DNA of 64,000 bases, from the NCBI GenBank assembly GCA_015680905.1, contig CM027381.1, positions 55,308,501 through 55,372,500 of the forward strand, given 5' to 3'. Below are positions 42,790-52,995 of this stretch, in pieces. Position numbers and translations under genes: made by a program. Each line of letters starts with the position of its first letter. The first letter of the stretch is position 1. Below the pieces are notes generated by a model. It saw only the letters and a program-made list of their open reading frames with translations, was not told where the DNA came from and searched no databases. The stretch comes from Coptis chinensis. Its lineage: Eukaryota; Streptophyta; Magnoliopsida; Ranunculales; Ranunculaceae.

Positions 42790-43392
42790 CTCATACATAT
42801 ATATCTTGATAGGCAAAGATGTAACATATACGTAAAAACTAAATAGGCAACGTATTATATATAGACTAATATACTACTCGTGTTTTGTATAATAAATGGA
42901 TTTCGTCAATACTCAGTGAGATTGTGAATGTCATATAGAGAGCAGCTTCACCCCGAAGAATTTAGAAACAACTTACCCAACTCAAATTTTAACTCTCATT
43001 GGAATGTTCTCCTCTTTTATGACAAAATGAACTTATTAAATAAGACAATTTCCTAAAATGATGAATTTGGAAGGGAAAATAGTGGATTTTGACCTCGTAA
43101 ACGGCTACCACTGAGCATAGCTCAGTGGTGACAGTGTGCGCGCTGTTAAGATCTTTTCGAATTGAGGCCACACGTGTGATTCAGACAACCGTAGCCAATG
43201 TTATGGCCACCGTAGCCAAAGATCGCGATTACTATGTGTACAACTTAAAATGTATATATTCCAACATGCAAATATAGTCCATTGATGGATATGAATATGT
43301 TAACAGGCAAAGATATACCACTTATTATGTATAGAGATGGTATTAGGCAATATTAAACCACTCATAAGGTAAAATATATGCTAAACAATCCA

Positions 43393-43474
<82 letters not shown>
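42082..43474 (-). repeat. Element A leader with degenerate repeats and TA tracts
   Basis: Non-coding leader between the pararetrovirus insertion and gag. It holds two TA dinucleotide tracts (about 42717-42787 and 43397-43474) and several loose copies of a unit of about 55-65 bp recognisable by CGTATATA...TAACAGGCAAA or AATAGGCAAAGATGTA (near 42550, 42610, 42650, 42690, 42810, 43300). The pattern resumes at 47961-48080 on the other side of the viral insert. No gene. Confidence 0.65.
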
Positions 43475-43477
<3 letters not shown>

Positions 43478-45010
43478 GAAAATATCCTTAAACATATCCC
43501 TAGGATAGATCCTAGTAAAAATAAGGATAAAGAACCTTTAAAGAATATTTCTTTAAAACAACATATTTCTGCTGGTCATATTAGACCATCTATTCAGCCT
43601 CCTTTGGATATTCCAAACTTCAAGTTGGATCAATCGTCATCCAAAAATGATTTTATTGAGAAATTATATACTCAATTAAGTAAATTGAATCTTAACATTC
43701 TATCTCAGGAATCTAATTATGAGGATGATAATAATCCAAATGAGATTTTGGATATCGAAACAAATTTTGTTTCACCCAATATTAACAAGGTCACTTATGA
43801 GAAAAATACTCATAAGATGGGTCATGTAGGCCATAGTAGGAATTATTATCCTCGACCTACTCCCCAAGACATTCTGTATGAAGAAGCCTATTTTAATGAC
43901 CAAACGTCTTATCAGGCTAAAACTATTTATACATGGAATATTGATGCTAAATCTGACTATTAGATTTATCACACTTTACAGGAGATGCTCATGTATGCGA
44001 GTGTTTGCAAAGCCCATGGTAATACAGATGCAGATGTCTATAGATTTATTACCCATCGTTTTGTTGGTATTCTCAAAGGTTGGTGGGATAATGTTCTCAC
44101 TAATGAGCAAAGATTTGAAATCTTTAACTCTACCAAATTGGAGTTTAATTCAGAAGCAAACCAGGATATATCTATATCTGATTCGGTTTATACTTTATGT
44201 CTTTCTATTGTCCATCATTTTATTGGACCTGATGGCCTGTCAGCTGAAAAGAATAGAGAGATGCTCCAGAATCTTAGATGTCCTACCTTATCTCATTTTA
44301 GATGGTATAAGGATGTCTTCTTAGCCAAAGTACTTCAATTACATGATGCTAATAGTGAGCATTGGAAATCTAAGTTTATTGATGGTCTCCCTAACTTCTT
44401 TGCAGAAAAGGTTAGGAAAAAGCTTAGAGATTTAAATGGAGGATCTAATATTTCTTATGAGTCTCACACATATGGGAGTCTCATTAATCAGGTCATTCAG
44501 GAAGGTCTTAGCCTTTGTAATGATCTAAAGCTACATCATCAGCTTAAAAAACAAAATCTTTCTGGTAGGAAAGAATTAGGGAAATTTTGTGAGCAATTTG
44601 CTTATGATATTCCTCCAGAGAGGAAAAAGAATATTTCTTCTCACAAAGCCCAGAAACCCTACAAGAGAAAATACTCTCGAAAAAATAAAAAGGATTTCAA
44701 CAAAAATTGGAAACCTAATAAAGAATTTTATAAAAATCCACATAACAAAATTAATGTTACTTGTTTAAAATGTGGAAAGATTGGTCATTATGCCAACAGG
44801 TGTCAGACCAAACAGAAACTTAATAATTTAGAGATTGATGAAGATCTTAGATTACAGTTAAGTAAGATCTTACTTAACACCAGTTGTTCTGAAACAGATA
44901 ATGAATCAGAGGATCTCTATTCTAGTTCTTCAGGTGATGAAGCACCATGTCAGTGTAACATGTTGCAATCAAAATGTGATAGCATGGAAGCTATCTTACA
45001 GATGAATTGA
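43475..45010 (+). pseudogene. Pararetrovirus coat-protein-like ORF
   Basis: One frame is open from the TA tract to the TGA at 45008-45010 except for a single TAG at 43961-43963. The N-terminal section includes a NYYPRPTPQD motif and acidic stretches. The section after the stop (341 codons if started at 43985) has a helical capsid-like core, a Lys/Arg-rich tail, and a CCHC zinc knuckle CLKCGKIGHYANRC at about residues 260-273, followed by a Ser/Asp/Glu-rich end. In caulimovirids this protein forms the capsid and its knuckle binds the pregenomic RNA. No start codon is visible at the left edge, so the 5' end is cut by the integration border. Confidence 0.8.
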
Positions 45011-45789
45011 CTATTAATGTTTTAACCAATGATCAGCAGTCTATTCTGAATCTTATAGATTCCATTACTAACCCAGACACTAAGCTAAAGTTAATTAAAA
45101 CTTGCTTTAAAGCAGTAAAGGATAATGTTGTTGATCTTTCTGAAGGATACAATCTGAAAGAAGTCTTTGATCGCCTAGGAAGCAATAAACCTAGACTTGC
45201 AAAATCTTCTTATCAGGACCTGGATAAAGAGGTCCAGAATCTCAATGGGGAGATTCTTCAATTAAAACAGAGAGTGTTTCAAATTGAGAAACACCAATCT
45301 AAGGAAGTTATTATAGAAAAGTCTGACAATAACTTCCAACACTACAACTTTATTTCCTCTACATTTTCTAGGAAATGGAATATTTTTATAACTTTGATTA
45401 TTAACAAAGAATATATTCTTACTGATTATATTGTTTTAGTTGATAGTGGTGCAGATATGAATTGCATCCAGGAAGAATTAATTCCTCAAAAATATTTTGA
45501 AACTACTACTCAAACTATGACCAGTGCTAGTGGTAGTAAAATTGCAATCAAACATAAACTTACTAAGGTTGCTATTAGTAAGAATGAGGTTAATATACCT
45601 CTATCTTTTTTATTGATAAAAGATCTTACCCAGCAAATTATACTGGGAAGCCCTTTTCTAAATACCATTCTTCCTATTAATAAAATTGATAATTATGGTA
45701 TTTACACTAACTTTGAGGATCACCCTTTGGTCTTCGAATTTATTTCTTCTTCTTTGCAGAACATGAAGGTTCAAGATTGTGAAATATAA
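45007..45789 (+). CDS. Pararetrovirus aspartic protease ORF
   Basis: Overlaps the coat ORF by four bases in another frame. The 260-codon frame opens after TTG at 45007 and no ATG is near, so it was probably expressed by frameshift or reinitiation, or a start has been lost. Residues about 68-105 form a heptad-rich helix. The retroviral-type protease has VLVDSGADMNCI with catalytic Asp at about residue 146 and a second conserved segment ILGSPFL near residue 210. It would cut the viral polyprotein. In caulimovirids RT follows the protease in the same polyprotein; here the frame ends at TAA 45787-45789 with no RT. Confidence 0.75.
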   Translation: MTINVLTNDQQSILNLIDSITNPDTKLKLIKTCFKAVKDNVVDLSEGYNLKEVFDRLGSNKPRLAKSSYQDLDKEVQNLNGEILQLKQRVFQIEKHQSKEVIIEKSDNNFQHYNFISSTFSRKWNIFITLIINKEYILTDYIVLVDSGADMNCIQEELIPQKYFETTTQTMTSASGSKIAIKHKLTKVAISKNEVNIPLSFLLIKDLTQQIILGSPFLNTILPINKIDNYGIYTNFEDHPLVFEFISSSLQNMKVQDCEI

Positions 45790-47411
45790 TTCACAAAACA
45801 GATGTTTCTTTGAGTATCCAAATATTTTGGAAACAACATACTCTTCATTATTTAGAGAATATTTCTCCGAGATTATATCCTGTGCATCTTTAATGTCTTT
45901 TACAGAATCTAGAATGCTCCAATTTGGTTCATTGGAGAATCCATTATATGGACAGCACACAGAGCAGCCCCCAGTGGCCTCTATATCCTTACAGGATACT
46001 GCTGATGTTGAGTTCATCAACATCCTTGAGGACAATTTAGGCCTCCCTAACTGGGATTATTCTCAGGAGTCTGTTGGTATACCTGATAGCATCAACAAGG
46101 GTAAAACCTTGGAGTCTGATTATATCAGCACCATTGCGAGTTCTTCGCATAATCCTTCTAGAAAGTCTAACAGTACTACTATAAGAAAAGTACGACTTGA
46201 TGATCTAGAGTTACCTTATGTCCATGATAACAGACATAAGTTCTTTACACATCAGAAGCTTTATAGCTTTCAGAAGTCCATTTTGGACAATGTTATCAAT
46301 TCTTTTGATCAGAATAATAAGAAGGATCTTCTCCAGGTCCTCAAAATTACTGCTAAGTATTTTAGCAAGATAAACCAGAATTTAATCAAGCCCTGGTCTG
46401 ACTTCAAAAATAAAACCAGTAAGTCAAAGAGATCCCTTGATTGTGTGTCTTGGAGTACTCTCTCCAAAGACTTTTCAGAATCCTTTTGGAATAAAGCCAA
46501 AATATCTCTTCCAGCACCCTTGCCGGAAGTAATTCAAAACCTCCCTCCTTCACATTTTCAGAAGTGGATTCTTAATTGGAATTCAATTGTTTTGGGAACT
46601 TGTCCTTTAATTATTAAAGGTATTGCCCACATCACTGAAGGAACCCACAGTATGCACCCAAATCTTCATATCCTCCTCCTAGCTACATTTTGGCAATATT
46701 TTCTTCCTGGAGATATGTATTTAATTGATGAATTATTAGAGATGGGATTTATTAAATCTATCACCATCAGTACAGAGGTTTCTTTGGAAGTAGGAAAGAA
46801 TAACAGAACATTCTTGGCCTATCCATTGGTCCATGCCATAGAAAATACTATGATGAAATGGCATGGAACTATTTACTATGAATTTACAACAGCTTGTCCT
46901 GAATACACAGAATATGAAACTTATCCTTCAGTTTTTTTTGTCCGAATCCACAAACAAAGACCTTTTGATATATCAAAAGCTCTTTCTCTTTCGGAATCTA
47001 AGGAGAAATTTCATACCATTACAGCAGAAGACAGAGTTAGAGAAATGGCAGAAATTCGTGCTATTGGTCTTCATCAGATTAAGTGGTTTATCAGATATAA
47101 TTCAATACAAAAGTATCCAAAAGTTCACTCTTTTGTCTGAATCTGATAGATTCTTGATCCTTACAGAATCTCTAGACAATTCTAATAGAACCAGATTTTA
47201 TGAACAATTCAGTAGAACCAGTTCTTTGGCTCTTAGCCCAAAAGCTATGGAAATTTTCAAGATTATTAATGAAGAAGGACCTTATGAGTTTCTTAATCAT
47301 CTTGGATACCTTTCCTCTGACATAGAACTAGAAGATGTGGATAATGATATCCTTATCCAAGTTGCTGAGAATCTACACACTCAACTTGGCACTCCTGAAC
47401 ATAATGACTGA
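45779..47411 (+). pseudogene. Unrecognised long ORF in the last position of the pararetrovirus
   Basis: Two frames (45779-47140 and 46863-47411) join at one frameshift near 47110-47130 to give about 540 codons. No ATG opens it: the frame begins after a TGA at about 45763 and starts inside the protease ORF end, so it may have been fused to it. I find no YxDD or other RT motif, no RNase H, no zinc finger and no transmembrane segment. Composition is polar, with a Ser/Asn-rich section at about residues 105-135 and a more globular half afterwards (LLLATFWQYFLPGDMYLIDE, then MMKWHGTIYYEFTTACPEY). It lies just before the viral promoter, where caulimoviruses and soymoviruses encode the translational transactivator/inclusion-body protein, but I see no sequence match to claim that. 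Confidence 0.6.
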
Positions 47412-47924
47412 CATTATGGCCCATGATAAGGACCAAAAGCAGATCGAATCAACATTATTTTGCTTGGATTCTTATCCGTACTGCTGGATTTGCAATCTTT
47501 TGTCTAGATGTGACCCTTGAATGGACATTTTACCTTTTGCTTTTCTTAAAGTCAAAAGTTGAGCATTATAAGGATTCTTATCCTTTCAAGACAGAAATTA
47601 AAGACAAGTATGCCTTGTCAAGGTGGCCCAGTCGACTGCGACTCCTTTAGCACACGTAGCCACTTCCTGTGCGGACTCCAAATTATATTTTGAGATCCGA
47701 TTAGTATAAAAGGGATACATCACCCTTGTTGAGGGGCATCTTTCATTTTACCTTTCATTTTTCTCTTGGTTTAAGTGTGATAAGAGTGCTCTCTTTCTCC
47801 CCCCCCCCCCCCTGTAATATAAACTTCCATCAATATAAATAAAAGTTCAGTTTAATCAAGTGTTCTTGCTGCTGACTGATCTTCTTCCGCATTAATCAGG
47901 TATTTTACCTGATCTCTCTCTTTT

Positions 47925-47925
<1 letters not shown>
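47412..47925 (+). promoter_or_regulatory. Pararetrovirus intergenic region: TATA box and poly(A) signal
   Basis: After the last ORF comes TATAAAAGG at 47705-47713, then a C-run (47799-47813) and AATAAA at 47838-47843. The TATA-to-AATAAA spacing is about 133 bp. A pregenomic-RNA promoter followed closely by a poly(A) signal, so that the circular genome is transcribed fully round once, is the arrangement of plant pararetroviruses. A tRNA-Met primer site was looked for and not found before the TA tract. Confidence 0.6.
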
Positions 47926-47962
<37 letters not shown>

Positions 47963-48561
47963 TGGCATGTATATATACATTAAGATACAATTCATAATCA
48001 CTCAAACGTATATATATATTAACAGGTGTATTCACATGATTCATATATATTTCTAACCTAAGACGCAAATAATAGTCCATTACCTACGACATAATAGATA
48101 AACACATGTGAATCATGCAATATTATATTAAAATTAGAACCTGTAAGCGTCCAGCAAGTCCGCCAAAGAAAAGAAATCGTCGGTTCAACTCCGTAAACGT
48201 CCTAAACTTTTGAAGTTTCTGGACTAATTCAAAACAGAGAGCCTGGACTCAACTCAATACTGGAGTGACAAAGAACATGTTGTTCTTTTACTGAAAGCCG
48301 CACTTATAAAGCTCTAATTTTTTTTTTCACAGTGAGCTTATATAGTTTTGTAGTTGTTGTTTCAAGTTCGAGTCAAAGGTACTTGTATGTGAAACAAAAT
48401 AACAGTACGTGATCAGTAGCAAAACGCGAAGAAAATAAAAACAAAAACAAACGAAACAAGAAAAATGAAGAACGAAAAAAACAATGGAGGGTAGGAGAGG
48501 GGGGGGGGGGGTCCCCATGGAGCTATTCCTGCTTGTAACGTATGGTCCTTGCGTCTTTAGG
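47926..48561 (-). other. Element A leader, right part
   Basis: Begins with a TA tract (47931-47960), then continues the degenerate leader repeats of 42082-43474 (TATATATATTAACAGGTGTATTC and similar). Ends with a G-run (48499-48511) shortly before the primer site. Non-coding. Confidence 0.55.
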
Positions 48562-48576
48562 ATGGCAGCGGCGCCA
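48562..48576 (-). other. Primer binding site of element A (tRNA-Asp type)
   Basis: On the minus strand TGGCGCCGCTGCCAT begins two bases after the 5' LTR. It matches the Athila tRNA-Asp primer site closely and fixes the direction of element A. Confidence 0.85.
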
Positions 48577-48578
48577 TT

Positions 48579-50177
48579 TGATGTTAGCACTTTGGTGGTT
48601 TATATTTATGAAACAATAATAACCATTTCCGTATACTAATATTTAATAATTCCTTACTCACGTGTTTTCGTTTATATTGCTAGAGTAAGGGTTTCGTTCC
48701 AACCTAAATACTAGGATGACATCACAACTAGAATATGCTCAAGGAACTAGTGAGAAGGATTTTGTTGGGAACATTTTAGGTCATTACTTCCTACGATAAT
48801 CTAACGTGCAAGATAAGGAAAAAGAACGAAACTTTAGTTGTTTAACAAGAAAACTATAGAGAGAGAGAGGGAGAGAGGATTAATCCTACTTATGCAAGGT
48901 CTAACTACGTATTTTTTTATAGTAAAATGATCACTTCCATCTCTAATACGTTTTGGGTTCATAGACAAACCCGAAAACGAACTCGAGTACTGATCCCTAG
49001 CAAGATGTACTCATCTCTGAGTTCATCTTATTAGCATGAGGAGTTGAACTGATATTTCATCTCTGAAATACCATCTCAACTCCTGGATTCATCCTACATC
49101 AACCTGTCAAACAGAAGTCTGAAATCACCAAGAGCTCCAGGCTTTGAATTTGGTCGGACACTACCATTTGGGGGTAGGATGTCAAATGAGTCCTAAGTCT
49201 CTAAGTAGTGGTTCTGTAATCTAAAAATACATAGCCTGATCCTCACATGAGCATCATTAACCCTCCACCTTGGAGGGTTTTAGCTCATGATCATGAGAGT
49301 AATGATTATGCTAAATTATGCTATGATAATTGAAGAATGGAAGAAGAAGTAAAATGGAAAGAACTGATTTTACCTAGAGAAAATGCTAATTTTATTTAGA
49401 AGAAATCAAGTGACTCCATTAACATTATTCAAGATAACTTAAAGCTTTTTTTCCTAAAAATGAAATATGCATGGAATGGAATGAATGGAGTGAGTCCAAA
49501 ATGAAATACAAATCAGCCCATTTCAAGTTTTCTCTCATTTCACCCATGTGAACCAACTCCCCCCATTACTCACATTTAATGCTATCTTATCTCAAAATAA
49601 AAACAAATTGACACCTTTCACAATTTGACACTATTAGCACCTAAAATCATAACCAACTTAATTAATGTCATGCAAGGTGTCAATTTGTGCCAATTATTTG
49701 CATATTTTGTCTTGACTTGCTACATGATTGATGACTCATCCAATTTTGTGGGTCCACGTGTTGTGCCCAGTGGTAGGCCGGGCTTTTGGCATTTTTACAA
49801 CTTTCCGCCTTTCGTAGAGTTCATCGCATTAATTGTCTGAGCAGCTCACTTGCTGAAATCGGAGTCCTGGTTCAAGAGATATGAGCTTTGGAAGTTTGAT
49901 GCTTCTGTGCACATAATCCCGTTTCTGACTTGATTCTGTTCTATTTAAGTCTTTGGGCTTCAGTCCGGCTTTGTTGGGCTTCACATGGGCTTAATCGGAA
50001 AGCTTTACGTATACTCACTATTACGTGTTTAAATACTGGCTTTATCATCATTTTTATGTTGGTTGCGCAAACCTGCAAAAGCACCAAAATATAATTATTT
50101 CATGATTTTTGAGCACATAATTAATCGAAATGTTATATCTCTATGGGGTTTTATACTACAGTTTTGGGTGCTTATCA
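48579..50177 (-). repeat. Element A 5' LTR
   Basis: 1599 bp, the uninterrupted partner of 1422-4293, ending GGGTGCTTATCA at the outer edge next to AAGGT (50178-50182). It provides the empty-site sequence that proves the Copia solo LTR insertion in the other copy. Confidence 0.95.
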
Positions 50178-50789
50178 AAGGTTCTGAAGACTGCAACAAC
50201 TGGCTTTCCTTCCATATTCCAAGTTATCACTCTAGTTTCACCCTCTCCTCTCGCCCCCCCCCCACCTTCCCTGTCAAAAGAGGCATCAAACCTTATATTA
50301 ATGCAATATTCATTAACAACTATAAGCGATTCAACCATATTCAAAGTAGTAGAGTTAATGTTTGAGATACGAGGGGAATCCTCTTCTTCTTTGTCTGTTT
50401 TATATGCTTCAAAACATTTCTGCCATATAGCCACTGCTCCTCTGATGATGCCTTCTTTGTTGAAGTTTGTATGTTCGAGCTTATACAAGTTCCTTGCTTG
50501 CCAAATGTGATGCATGACTATACAAACTAGAAGTCATTTGTCTGCTATCCTCATTCTTGTTATGACACCAATTAACAACCTCGTCAAGTCATTGTCTTAT
50601 GCTCCAATCTGAGTACACTTCAACTCTCAAGTTGATAAGGTTAGCGAACCACAAACTCTTTGTCCATTCACAAGTCAAGAAGATATGTGCTAGTATCTCA
50701 ACACAAAATTCACAAAAGGGACAATTGGATGAAGAGTTATGACAAATAATGTGTTTTCTAACATAGAAATGAATAAAAACATAGTTCAA
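50178..50789 (-). pseudogene. LINE zinc-binding RT domain and start of RNase H
   Basis: On the minus strand 50789-50589 encodes CPFCEFCVEILAHIFLTC followed by EWTKSLWF, the zf-RVT pattern at the C-terminus of plant L1-type reverse transcriptases. 50515-50178 continues HHIWQARNLYKLEH to an RNase H-like start (INIRFDASFD) and is cut at the AAGGT duplication. It resumes at 1421. The RT core itself is missing upstream, so this is a 5'-truncated LINE copy with a frameshift between the two segments. Confidence 0.75.
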
Positions 50790-51630
50790 AACTTCAAACT
50801 GCCTTAGTACTTTCTCCCCTCATTCCTTTGAGTTACTAAATTCACCCAAGGCTAACACCCAACCACTTGTTTATGCTCTCCATTATCACAACCACCAACC
50901 ACCAATGAGTCTGAGCTACTAGATTCACCTGGAGCATAGCTATAGCTACTACGACTAAGAGCAAACACACTACAAACAACTTCAACAACCTCCACAGTTA
51001 ACTCCTTCTTCGCAAAACAATAACATGCCAAAGAGTGTATCCTTGCATCGGTCCAATTGTGCGTGTTTCTTTTCCTAAGATAAAGGGCCCATTTTTAGGA
51101 TCTCGCCTAGGGCCACCTAAACCTCATAGCCGGCCCTGGCTCTTGCTGACATAGAGTTCTTATCATTTAATTTCTTTGAGACTATAGATGGTGAATCAAG
51201 CCACCTTGAGGAATATCTTGTAACTGCAAGCCTCTTTGGAGGGTAGGATCTTATAGAAGCATCTGGTTGTGACCGAAAAATGATGAAGAGGCCTTTGAGT
51301 CGTACATGTGGGCCTTGGCAACACTAAACTTGCAACAATACTAAGTCATTAACATGGTCTTGGGTCATTAATTTGTATTTTTGGATTTGTAGGGGTAAAT
51401 ATGTAATTTTCTTATTTTTAAATTATTTGCTGCCATATGTGGGTAGAACGGTAATTGCACGTTAAAGTTCCATTCTATACCAGAAATCCAGAATAGAAAG
51501 TTTTTTTGTCAACTTAGCTTCAAATGATCACTTGAAAAACCAAGTTTCCAAAAACAATCGTATTCTAGGATTACCAATATCCCCAACCCTAATTGATCAA
51601 TCATTGTCAATACGTACACTGACACGGGTA
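50790..51630. other. Unassigned stretch upstream of the LINE relic
   Basis: Mixed AT-rich sequence. No frame with family resemblance was found. Its left end may still be degraded LINE sequence. Confidence 0.35.
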
Positions 51631-51633
51631 TAG

Positions 51634-52125
51634 ATGGGTTTCGAGGGTTCCCTCAAAAGAAGCGATTGTTGAAGTCCACAGCCCTTGAAGAATTTAAGGG
51701 AAAAAAAATTGGTGTTGATGGAAACTACTAGCTCCAAGAGTTGAGAATTGCTACGTCAACTAACAAAAAGGCAGATGAAAGCCATACAGCTAAAAACCAA
51801 ACCATCGAAGAAAAAAAATAGGGTTTAGACTGTAACAGGTGATCGATGCTGGTATATAACAAATTGTTGTTTTTGGCGGTCACCAAACACCTCTGAAACT
51901 AAAATAGAGTATTAAATTTGTGGAGTATGCATACGTCTATGAAAAAGCAAGAAAATTCATAAGTGAATATCATGATTCATTGATTGAGGTTTTTCAGACA
52001 CAGTATGAGTCAGACTTCCAACTAGCGTATGTGGGATCAAAATGGGAGATCGACGCGATAATGATGACCGACACCGATTTTGTGCCGTTACTATACGTAG
52101 TTGACGTTGATGTTAAACTTCCACA
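51634..52125 (+). pseudogene. Possible XPG/EXO1-type nuclease relic
   Basis: An ATG at 51634 gives MGFEGSLKRSD, compare MGIxGLLPxLKS of EXO1-like nucleases, then after a stop a KKIGVDGNY stretch like the XPG N-terminal aspartate segment. At 51920-52125 an open frame reads YVYEKARKFI and YESDFQLAYVGSKWEIDAI, then MMTDTDFVPLL, which follows the XPG-I pattern (YEADAQLAYL...DAVITEDSDL). The block ends CCACAG/GTTTGTTTT, a plausible splice donor. XPG-family nucleases cut branched DNA during repair. Two or more stops make it a relic, and the assignment rests on motif resemblance only. Confidence 0.4.
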
Positions 52126-52182
52126 GGTTTGTTTTAAATCGGCTACGTTTGTTCTTGTTATTTTAGCATGTGAAATTTTATA

Positions 52183-52293
52183 GAGATGATCTCCATGGTT
52201 TGTTGAACACATCCAAAAAAACTATGTTATAATTCATGTTGTAGGCAAAGTTGTGGGGCATTGTATAAAAAGTATGGTAAACAGAACCTACTC
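52183..52293. repeat. Truncated copy of the palindromic MITE-like repeat
   Basis: Matches the centre and end of the element at 52303-52995: GATGATCTCCATGGTT.., then GCAAAGTTGTGGGGCAT, then TATAAAAAGTATGGTAAAC. The middle of the arm is missing. It sits immediately before the complete copy. Confidence 0.7.
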
Positions 52294-52302
52294 AAATAAA
52301 TC

Positions 52303-52995
52303 GAGCAGGTTCCATTTACCATACTTTTTATACCATAGTTTATACGACACCCCCTTACAATATAAATTAATTGCTAATAATTTGTGGATGTGATATACTA
52401 ACCATAGATAACATCTCCACAAAAATTCATCTCATTTGAAAATCTCTAACCTAGCTAAAAGTTGTTGTAAACTTTGATTTTTTTTAACAGTTCAGATTTT
52501 TCGATTTTGCAATTATCTTTTGACATAGTTAAACATTATCAAATGAGGTGAAATTTTATATAGATGATCTCCATGGTTAGTTGAACACATCCACAAAAAA
52601 CAATGTTATAATTCATATTGTAGGCAAAGTTGTGGGGCATTTACCATATTTTTCATGCCCCACAACTTTGCCTACAACATGAATTATAACATAGTTTTTT
52701 GTGGATGTGTTCAACTAACCATGGAGATCATCTTTATAAAATTTCACCTCATTTGATAATGTTTAACTATGTCAAAAGACGATTGCAAAATCGAAAAATC
52801 TGAACCGTTAAAAAAAATCAAAGTTTACAACAATAACTTTTAACTAGGTTAGAGAATTTCAAATGAGATGAATTTTTGTGGAGATGTTATCTATGATTAG
52901 TAGATCACATTCAAAAATTATTAGCACTTAATTCATCTTGTAAGGGGGTGTGGTATAAACTATGGTATAAAAAGTATGGTAAACATAACTTGCTC
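52303..52995. mobile_element. Palindromic foldback (MITE-like) element
   Basis: About 690 bp made of two arms of about 330 bp that are almost exact reverse complements. Ends are GAGCAGGTT and AACTTGCTC; the centre is GTGGGGCAT...ATGCCCCAC near 52640. Inside each arm are TTTACCATACTTTTTATACC and GATGATCTCCATGGTTAG. It has no coding capacity and could fold into one long hairpin. No clear target duplication was identified, so the superfamily is open. Confidence 0.85.

Larger units (their letters stand above)
43475..47925 (+). mobile_element. Endogenous pararetrovirus (Caulimoviridae-like) fragment
   Basis: A block of plus-strand coding DNA embedded in the leader of element A and bordered on both sides by TA dinucleotide tracts. 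Order: coat-protein-like ORF with a zinc knuckle, aspartic protease ORF, a long ORF of unknown function, then a TATA box and polyadenylation signal as in the intergenic promoter of plant pararetroviruses. No LTRs and no target duplication are visible, as expected for a virus integrated without integrase. Movement protein, reverse transcriptase and RNase H are absent, so the fragment cannot be an infectious genome. Genus not assigned. Confidence 0.82.

Noticed and set aside
42637-42846. ORF with Tyr-Ile repeat
   Set aside because: It is the translation of a TA dinucleotide tract.
46309-46500. Minus-strand ORFs inside the pararetrovirus block
   Set aside because: Shadows of the plus-strand frame, without conserved motifs.
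45779-47411. The unknown viral ORF as reverse transcriptase
   Set aside because: No YxDD-type motif, no RNase H motif, and no resemblance to RT order in the window's own Gypsy elements.
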